From Siphonodentalium dalli (taxonomy: Eukaryota; Mollusca; Scaphopoda; Gadilida; Siphonodentaliidae): DNA of 64,000 nucleotides. The notes beneath the pieces were generated by a model, which was not told the origin of the DNA, did no database searches, and worked only from the letters and a program-made list of their open reading frames with translations. Both the position numbers and the translations under genes were made by a program. Shown piece after piece: positions 55,827 through 64,000 of the stretch (its first letter is position 1; each line of letters starts with the position of its first letter). The stretch is taken from assembly GCA_032622095.1 (NCBI GenBank), contig CP136062.1, forward strand, positions 157,164,875 through 157,228,874, written 5' to 3'.

Positions 55827-57546
55827 AGAGAGAGAGAGAGAGAGATATATATATATATATGTTTATTCCTCAAAATATGGAGACAATATGATACAATGTA
55901 TATACACAAATTATCTGGTGACATATATATACAATACAATATAACTGTAGAAGGCTAATTTTAGGTAGTTAGTTTCACTCAGGTAAACCCGTCCATCAAA
56001 CGGTGACGGTGTTAAGATACCAGGAGATCAGATGACTTTAGAGTCACCATATCGAAACCGAATAAGAGTTCGCATATACTTATACATATGTTGCGGGAAA
56101 CATTCCTGCGAGACTAGATATTAACCAACTTCAGTCCGCATATAATTTGCAATTGAAGCGATGTGTAAATAGACAAATGTTAACCAAACAAATGGATATA
56201 CGTTACTTAGATATCCGATATGATCGATATAGATATTTTCATGAAAAATCTTAATCAGAGCATAGGATGAAAATAAACCGCATACATCGCTTTAAAAGAA
56301 GATATTCATCGCATAGCAGTTCAATTTGCATTGGCATACAACCGCCAAGGCAGTATGCAAGGAATATATCTGTATTCATGTTGTCAAGAAGGATAAATGT
56401 TTCAATTCCAAAATTGTCTATCAATGAATACCAAAATTCGTTTTGTACCATCTGTGTAAACTCGGATATGCACTCCGAATACCTATGAAACAAGAGATTT
56501 GAATATGTCTGGTTGCAGCGACTGCATTGAGCGCCATTATCATAGGTGGTTTTGGTCAAAATATTGGCCATGTTGATGCAGATTGGAAAATAATCTGGTT
56601 CTTCTCGAGAAAGCTGCCAAAGTTTCCACAGTGACTGGATGTTGGGTTTTACCTTGAAGAGAAATGACAAAGAATCGTCTCTCTGATCACTCTGGCTCAC
56701 CTCACGCGAGTAGTGGGCAGAGAGAAAATCTTTGACAATGCGCTTCCAAGTAGACTGAGTCGGAAAGATACCCGTTTCCGTAAATGATTGAATATAATGG
56801 TATAAGTTGAATCTATGAAGAGTATCGGTGATATCTTTCAGAAATCCTGTCAACGGCCGACCGTAGATTCGGTTCCCATGATAATTGAATAGGAATATAT
56901 CAAGAGCTGCTCTGTGATTCTGGGGTAAGTTAATCATTGTTCCAAGAAACAATAATTTTCTCCTGTGAATTTCGTACTCAATAGGGAGAAGTCCGAGTAA
57001 TGATAGGAATAATATAGTATTACTGCGTTTCAGAATGCGCTGTAAATTCTTAATACACATGCGGTAAGCGCGTTCCAGCGTCGTATACTGTGTGTGTGAC
57101 AAACCCCACCATGATTCACAATCATAGAAAGCTTTGGGAATAACGATATGCTTCAGAATCTTTAAGTTGGTTAAAGGTGAGAATTCGGTTGAAACTGGTG
57201 AGCGACAAGCTGAGAAGCATTTGCGTAGCATGTCAGTAGCCTTGTCAACTGTTGGGTTCTGTTGACCAGTCGAGCTCTGAATAATACCCAGATGAGATAC
57301 TTTTCCTCTACGTTGGCGATATGACTCGGACCGAGCTCCCATGGTCTATCCTCAGTGTGACGCTGGTTTAGGGAGGTGCCAAATATAACAACTTTGCTTT
57401 TCTCATGTGAGAACTGGAAGCGCCACTTTAAACTATATTTGTGACAAAAGTTGAGTAGTCTACGGAGACATCCAGTGGTGAATGAAAGAAGAGTTATGTC
57501 ATCTGCCGCCGTAGGGGACGAACATGAAATAGAGCTAATGTGAATG
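55827..57546 (-). mobile_element. 5'-truncated LINE insertion
   Basis: The insertion interrupts segmental copy 2 between CCCCAACAAAACCCCTTTAG and CATGTTTGGCTCATGTCGAC. Copy 1 has the uninterrupted site (31,484-31,535), which fixes both edges to within about 15 bp. The 3' end (plus-strand left side) is a (GA)n(TA)n microsatellite tail at 55,827-55,860. The coding part is described separately. The 5' truncation lies inside the RT domain. Confidence 0.75.
56251..57546 (-). pseudogene. LINE reverse transcriptase C-terminal part with zinc knuckle
   Basis: Upstream of 57,342 the minus strand encodes TAADDITLLSF, the FADD catalytic block with the first residue changed, and then LKWRFQFSHEKSKVVIFG, the thumb-proximal signature of non-LTR RTs. 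A frame change lies near 57,310. The main 363-codon frame then gives SHLGIIQSS, LKHIVIPKAFYDCESWW, LLGLLPIEYEIHRRKLLFLG, FTETGIFPTQSTWKRI and the terminal CSRCNQTYSNLLFHRYSEC knuckle, ending at 56,251. Endonuclease and most of RT are missing, so it is a dead 5'-truncated copy. The clade (CR1, RTE or other) was not determined. Confidence 0.75.
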
Positions 57547-58052
57547 CCATGTTTGGCTCATGTCGACACTCCCCTGTTCGGGACTATTATAACTGTATGG
57601 TGATGGCTGAAATTGTAAAGTCCATGTCTTATATTTAAATCATGCTGTAAATGTGGTGTTTTAAAAGTTGGAACGTCGGGTTTCTTAAAAATACTCATGG
57701 TTGTTGTCGCAACCAAACTTTGGTCAAACTTTAACAGCTGAAAATGGGATGCAATCCTGATAAATTAGATGGAAGAACCTGACAAAAATAAGTTGAAATT
57801 GTTTTATTCAGTGCTTTTGGGACATCAAATATATATATATATTTTTTTTTGGTACTGGTACCAAATCTCGATTTTTTTCCAAATACTTGTAAACCAATTT
57901 GAAATGTCAAGGCTTAAGAAACTGGAGCAAGGGTCCCATTTAATTAATTTAATTCAATTTAATCGGACATGTCCTTATTTTGAACCACAATTGTTCGTTT
58001 TGTCTTAATATAATTTTGATGGTTTTTGCAGTTATATTGTATATCCAGCCCA
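57547..58052. other. Segmental copy 2, middle part; no gene
   Basis: It matches 31,535-31,860 in blocks (GGCTGAAATTGTNAAGTCCA, AACCAAACTTTGGTCAAACT) and about 33,780-33,880 thereafter. No ORF of note. Confidence 0.5.
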
Positions 58053-58554
58053 CACTGAGAAAAAAAGGTTAGTCAATATGACTAACTTAGGTTAGTCAAC
58101 ATATTGACATGGAGATGACTAACTTAGGTTAGTCAAAATGACTACCTGGAAAAGTTAGTCACCATGACTAAGTTAGTAGTAGTCAACATGACCAGCATAT
58201 GCTTAGTCAACATGACTAACATTGAGAACTTAGTCATCATGAATATGCCAGTAGTGGTCAACATGACCAGCATATGCTTAGTCAACATGACTAACATTGA
58301 GTCACAATGACTACTATGATTTGAGTCATACTGACTAATTATATTTGAGTCAAAATGACTAAAGTAAGTTTAGTCAGCATGACTAGAACTGAGTAAGGAT
58401 ATCCCTGGCCTGTTCCCTGCACGTGGAGTAAAATGTGTCTGAATGTCTAAAATAATGGGCCGTAATTCTTAATTTGTCTGTAATAATATGAAAAAAACTA
58501 ATTTGCGATAAATGGCGAACTTCTATACAATACATATACATGTATGCGATTTAG

Positions 58555-59970
58555 TGCAAAGGTTTTCGATTTATAACGAACGTTTGCAATTAATCAAATC
58601 AATTTGCTTGAACCGTATAAACATAAACCAGACAGGTGAACTCTAATCGCTCTATAATAGCACGGTCAGGCTAAAATAGACCGACCGATTGGTCATTCAC
58701 AGCCATAATGCATGTGTGATGAGGGGAGCAAATCTTTGTGATAAATCACAAAACGAGTTTGTGAAAAATCACAAACACCTTTGCGATACCTCGCAGACCT
58801 TTGCGATAACTCGCAAACCTTTGCAATAAATTTCAAGCATCTTTACGATAACTCTCAAACTACTTGGTGATTATACTTTACGAATGATCGTAACATGTTT
58901 GAGATATATCACAAAGGTTTGTGATTTATTGCAGATATATTGTTATGTGTTCATGTTGGCACTAATGGGCTTGAACCGTATAAACATAATAAATCAGACA
59001 TCTTAAACAGGTCTGGATGAATCACAAATCGATCTATAATAGCATGGTCGGGCTAAAATAGACTGATCGGTCTTTCATAGCCAACATACAAGGGAAGCAA
59101 ACCAATACTTAAAACAAAAATTAATTCTGATATCTTTTGAAGATTTTTTACTCAGAATATTCAAAATTAAAACAACTTTGCGATAAATCACAAAACGACT
59201 TTGCAAAAAATCACAAACACCTTTACGATAACTCCCAAACCTTGGCGATAAATCTCAAACATCTTTACGATAACTCCCAATTAACTATCGGGTACTTGGT
59301 GATTATACTTTGCGATTTATCGCAAAGATGTTTGAGGTTTATCACAATAGCCGATCAGGTTAAAATAGACCAATCATTCTTTCACAGCATGTACCTTGTA
59401 TCATGTATCTGGGATAAGGGGAGTAACTCTAAACGGTTCTATTATTATCGATCAACCTATACTTCAAAAACAAAACAAAATTAGTTCCGATTTTTTTATC
59501 AAGACAACATATAATTATTCACTGAGAACATTCAAAGTTAAAACAACTTTGCGATACATCGAAAACATATTTCTGATAAATCGCCAACTACCGTACTTGG
59601 CGATTTATCACAAAGGTTTGCGATTAATCGCAATGATTGAATTATATTATTATACATGTATGTGGGCACTAATGGGATTGAACCATATAACCATTATCAA
59701 TCAGATATCTTAAACAGGTCTGGGTGAACCACTTACCGATCTATAATAGACTAATATAAACTAAAATAAACCGATTGGTCTTTCTCAGCCAGCATGCATT
59801 CGGGATAAGGGGAGTCACTCTAAACTGTTTTATTGTTATCTCTCAACCAATACGTAAACAAAATTAATTCTGATTTCTTTTGCAAGACACCAAATAATTA
59901 TCTACTGTATACTGAGAATATTCAAAATAAACATACATGTACATGTATACAGATATTAAAACAAACAGAT
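58555..59970 (+). repeat. ~355-bp tandem repeat with GCGATAAATCGC-type palindromes
   Basis: Blocks TTGAACCGTATAAACATAA (58,611 and 58,973) and AACCATATAACCATTATCAA (59,683), each followed by ATCTATAATAG, GNTAAAATAGACCGA, GGGANCAAAC and AATTAATTCTGAT, give a period near 355 bp. One unit near 59,340 is truncated. Each unit contains several copies of TTGCGATAAATCACAAA / TTTGCGATTTATCGCAAA palindromes. No coding. Confidence 0.75.
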
Positions 59971-61021
59971 TCAAATTGTCAATACATTTAGAGTTCCCTC
60001 TCTTACAACAGTGGGCACTGTGTCAGGAAGAGCGATCGGTCTGTTGTAGCCCGATCAGTCTATTATAGTTAATCTGTGGTTCGCTCAGACCTTTCTTTAT
60101 ACCATAATAAATATCGCGTAAATTGTATGCAATTGTTGTGGTTCTACACTGCATTATGTGAACAAAGTCAAATTCAGTTCGAGAACCTGTTGTAAAATAT
60201 GTAAATAGCATGTGATAAGCAAAATACGCAACAATGGGGAGACCACACTAATGAACTATGGTTAATTAAAACTGGCACCATGTTGTTTTCAAAATACTGT
60301 TGTAGCGCTCACTAGTCCTCGCCACAAGATTTTGGTGTTGAATGGGTCACCAGAGTCACTCTCCCAAAAAAATTGCCACATTGTTGAGTGTTTTGCTTAT
60401 CGTACACTTCCGATGTGCTGTATCGGTATATGAACAAACACACAAACAAACCTCACACAAAGAAAGTTCACTGTATTTAATATATGATACATATTGGTAC
60501 AGCCATAGTGAATAAATTATTCTCCATTCGCAGCTACATGTATGCGCCATCGAGTCAATGTCATTGCCTGATCACCAGAGCCATATAATGTAGAATTTCG
60601 CGAATATGGTTTCCAATTATGGAAGAGGTTATTTCCCAGCAAAGCGGAAATGTCCGAATCGTTCTGAATGATAGCCACACATGTTTTGATAAGAAGATGG
60701 TGCATCTGGACATTGGAATGGTCTACATGTTCATGTACATGTACCTGTACCGGTATATATATACAGCTAAGCTCTAATTGACCCCCCCCCCCCCCTAACG
60801 ACGTTGACACCGATATTACCGCATTGTTGATGATGCTATTAACCATGATCAATCCTACCATGGCCAACAATTTTAAAAGTCAGCATTATAACCACCACAG
60901 AGTGTTTATTTCTGGCATGGCTTGACGCTGCATTGATGATGCAGTTGCGAATGTCGGCCAGTGACCAACTTCAAATGTTCATTAAACCGTAAACAAATTA
61001 TTAATTGAAATATTGTTTTAT
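59971..61021. other. Interior of the CACTA-like insertion; no gene recognised
   Basis: Short ORFs such as 60,517-60,870 (minus) show no motif. A 13-base C run lies at 60,782. Confidence 0.4.
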
Positions 61022-61418
61022 GTATACCCCGCTCGACAAAACAAGTGTCCATTGACATCGCGGTGTATTTGCCGTTCGGCCGCGGTGTCAGCGTTTGTAA
61101 CTGCGGTTGACCACCGCGGCCGAACGGCAAGTACACTGCGGTGTCAATGGACACTTGTTTTGTCGAGCGGGGTATACTGTGACCGAACGGCAAGTACACC
61201 ATGGCCGAAAGGCAACTACAACGTGGCCGAATGGCATGTATAATCTTTTTTCAGTTTAATGAACGTACACCGCGGCAACTACACCATGGACGAATGGCAA
61301 GCATACTGCGGCCCAACTGTAGTTAGCCGGTGGAGCTGCAGTGTTGTTGCATTTCGGCCGCGGTGGCGACGCTAACCGCACTGAGGTCAAGTGGACACTT
61401 GTTTTGTCCAGCAAGGTA
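61022..61418. repeat. MITE with palindromic left end, TACCCCGCTCGACAAAACAA
   Basis: 61,022-61,176 is a near-perfect palindrome with ends GTATACCCCGCTCGACAAAA and complement. A third copy of the terminus, TGGACACTTGTTTTGTCCAG, ends at 61,418. In between are short units based on GGCCGAANGGCAAGTACA. This looks like a MITE with an extra inverted terminal copy. Confidence 0.65.
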
Positions 61419-62499
61419 GTTAACACAGTGCATGGCGCTCAGCGGTACTATTAATAATATGGTTGAACGGCGGTATGGTATAACCGGTGTCATTAACGCC
61501 CTACAACCTTGTTAAATTGGATCCGTATCTCCGAGATTATCCGTCATTTCATAAATATTTCACAACAATATCAGAGCCGGCGTTTCGATCAAAAGAATAG
61601 TCGACTTCATAACTGGGCGATATGTCATGGCGACATGGTTCTCAAATCACGCTTCGATGAAAATTGAAGAATATGATCCATCTTCCTTTGTACCGGTACT
61701 CGTACGTTGTAGCCTTGAACACGCAACACACTTGTGACTGACTCATGACTGATCTGTGACGTCATAATTCAGACTAATTTCTACATAATTGTATGTCTCC
61801 TAATCTTGTCAGACTTGTTAGTTAATTGGATGGTTTATAATTTTGTGAAACTTAAGTATCTGTCTTTTGAAATTCACAACATTGTCGCGCATGTCATTGT
61901 CAAACTTGTTTAATCAGTCCCACTGGCACTGAAATTATTGACTTCGCCTGTTTTCGGAGGTTATAACCTCTTGTCTCTTTCATATAGAAAAATAATCCAG
62001 ACAGTGCTAACAATATTCCAGGTTATTAAGAAGCAAGTTAGGTCCAATTTCACGCACAAAAATATGTTGATAAATTTCCGAGAGGTTTACTTCCGTATTC
62101 TTAAAGACATCCAGCCAGAGAACAACGTACCTAATTGGGCACACGCTACATCGTGTAAGCTGAGGCCGAGCGCGAATCCAACATAAAATGTGTAAGCCTG
62201 CTATTAGTTTGTGTTTTCTTCATTTTTATATACTGTTAAAGGTCCAATTATTTGCTAAAACAATTTAAAACAAGAGAAGTTTGTAAAAACGAACAACGCA
62301 CATGGTTCGTTCACCGGAAGAATATTTCGATTTTTCGTACTATAAACCTCGTACCATAAGTGCAGGGGTAAAATAAGTATGCCGCTTGAATGATAACGTT
62401 ATGTAGTTTCTGGAACACTTAAATGCGATAAGGTATGAGTTATAAAACGTAGCTTATGTTCAGTAGCTATATATCTACTTATAATTATTTATTTTTTTC
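61419..62499. other. Interior of the CACTA-like insertion; no gene recognised
   Basis: AT-rich; ORF 61,938-62,186 without motif. It leads into the right subterminal TTAGTCA array. Confidence 0.4.
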
Positions 62500-63106
62500 A
62501 TTGTCAAGTTGACTAACTCAGAATTAGTCATGATGACTCGTGGGACGGCACGGGTTAGTCAAAATGACTCCAAATATCCATGACTAACCCAAAGGTGGTC
62601 ATATTGACCCGTTATTTTTCTAAATGCAGCGATAATTTATTCCCAAATGATACCTAGCTCCGACCTCAATTCATTTCAGAAACACGGAACTGAAGATACC
62701 CACACCCAACGCGAATTACGTTCCGATTGCAAAACTACCATCATTCCCTATTTATCCGTGTCGACCATAACCATCGATAATATATTGCGCGTAGAAATAA
62801 TAGCACGAAAATCTGACTTAATCCATCTTCAAACAACATAACGATATTATAAATAAAACTCAATTGTAAAGCCAACTAAACGCTCGCATGATTTACAATC
62901 AAATTACCAATCTGCATCGTTACTGCGAAACTTGAAATCGGTATTCTCGTCTCAGGTTCAAGTCTCGGGTTATACAAAAAAATGTCAGACCGGTGGGGGG
63001 TACTATGTCTCATTTGTAGACTACCTACTACCTATGACACAAAAAATATCGATTATATTAAAGTGTGTCCTGTCCTCTACACGGCATAGTAATACAACAC
63101 AATTCA

Positions 63107-63266
63107 TATAAGGATTAACTGTCATGTGGACTGTTTTTATGGAGATGTAACCGTGAGGTAAGTGGACATAACTTGTGTAAAACCCGAAGGGTTTTACATA
63201 CAAGTTATCACTTACCTCACGGTTACATCTCCATACAAATAGTCCACATGACAGTTAATCCTTATA
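63107..63266. repeat. 160-bp hairpin MITE
   Basis: The arm TATAAGGATTAACTGTCATG (63,107) and its complement ending at 63,266 pair through GGAGATGTAACCGTGAGGTA, with the tip AAAACCCGAAGGGTTTT. It interrupts segmental copy 2 where copy 1 (36,985) has none, so it inserted after the duplication. Confidence 0.85.
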
Positions 63267-64000
63267 TTTATATACATTTAGCGAAAAAGCCACGTTTGTA
63301 AATGTATTTAAATCGAAAAGTGTATCGTGACAAAAACAGCCCAAAATACCCAATAGCACCCTTTGCAAAAGTTAATAAGAACAATTTCTCTTCATATTGA
63401 AACCCGATGATGTATTAAGTCAATCCTGCGCGAGTCCAAATGCGCCCAAAACATTACGCGTTCGTCTTTCCAAACCCAATGACGTGTTATGAGCAGGTGT
63501 TATGATCCGTTGCGCATTCAGCGAGAAATAACTGCAACTAGCCACGTGGGCGCCGACCAATCAGAATGCTGAATTTAGTGATGACAACACTTAGTATGTA
63601 AATATATTTGGTTAAAATAAAGACAAATGCTTCCAAAAATAAATATGTTTCAGTTACCATAACTTGCACGTTACCACATGGTTCGAAGTATGAACTCGGT
63701 TTATACACAAATCTCAGATCAGGGGAGGTGGGTACTATGTCTCAGTTGTATACTTTTACATATAGCACACATAATTATCAATTATATTAAATTGTGTCAT
63801 GTGGATATATAATCACAATCTATCATCTACAAGGCATACCAATATAACACAATTCCAGACCAGATACCAGAATTCGGCCGATCGATAAAAACCTTGCATT
63901 TATCAAATAGTATGTTCCACCATTATATCACATTTTATATTTCGCTCGAAGACGCATACACATACATATCATATATATCCAATGATGTTGATGGTCCAGT
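63267..64000. other. Segmental copy 2, end of window; no gene
   Basis: Contains the blocks TTACCATAACTTGCACGTTA (63,654) and CCAGAATTCGGCC (63,868), matching 37,013 and 37,250. No ORF of note. Confidence 0.45.

Larger units (their letters stand above)
58053..62626. mobile_element. 4.57-kb CACTA-like non-autonomous element with TTAGTCA arrays at both ends
   Basis: The insertion edges follow from comparison with the uninterrupted copy near 33,885. The left end is CACTGAGAAAAAAAGGTTAG and the right end, inverted, reads CATTTAGAAAAATAACGGGT. CA stands outside both ends. Inside each end are many GTTAGTCAANATGACTAAC-like palindromic units (58,068-58,400 and, inverted, 62,500-62,610), a CACTA-style subterminal array. 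No transposase ORF was seen. The interior holds a 355-bp satellite and a MITE. Confidence 0.6.
55188..63880 (+). repeat. Segmental repeat, copy 2 (with insertions)
   Basis: Same order and orientation as 30,370-37,300 (see there for matched blocks). It is split by a LINE fragment (55,827-57,546) and by a large CACTA-like insertion (58,053-62,626). The last shared block (CCAGAATTCGGCC at 63,868) lies near the window end, so the duplication may continue outside. Confidence 0.75.

Overview
This window looks like repeat-rich, intron-bearing, AT-rich animal DNA. The likely source is a mollusc or related lophotrochozoan. Support comes from one terminal exon with a Thr-rich mucin stalk and a tail motif that I associate with mollusc orphan membrane proteins, a GDSR-type PC-esterase (NXPE-like) exon pair, a Crypton/KIAA1958-like tyrosine recombinase, mollusc-type Helitron termini, a Copia relic and LINE fragments. 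Nothing suggests bacterial DNA, and there are no operons. Organism and family calls rest on pattern recognition without a database search.

Layout. 0-7 kb: short palindromic MITEs and one plus-strand terminal exon (2249-2802). 7.3-14.0 kb: two minus-strand exons of an NXPE-like gene with matching splice phases; the roughly 5.8 kb between them holds a 165-bp tandem repeat and a frameshifted relic of an unnamed invertebrate family. 14.6-17.2 kb: a hairpin MITE and an old 2.28-kb palindrome. 18.2-21.6 kb: a tyrosine-recombinase element with a short derivative sharing its end sequences. 21.9-25.7 kb: six head-to-tail non-autonomous Helitron units, the last fused to a decayed Copia element (25.7-29.7 kb).

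30.4-37.3 kb and 55.2-63.9 kb are two diverged, same-orientation copies of one segment, each carrying different later insertions: CACTA-like elements, LINE 3' fragments and satellites. Between them lies the most notable object, a 13,546-bp transposon (38,229-51,774) with a perfect 8-bp target duplication TCGCATGA. It is made almost entirely of two ~6-kb inverted arms around a 1.39-kb G-poor spacer. Each arm carries an intact 188-codon gene for a protein that I read as two tandem PC4-type single-stranded-DNA-binding domains plus a Cys/His tail. No transposase is visible in it.

Functionally, the host-gene content is small (parts of two genes, plus weak exon candidates). The rest is a record of successive mobile-element insertions. 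The giant foldback element, its PC4-pair gene, and the tandem recombinase and Helitron arrays are the main candidates for something undescribed.
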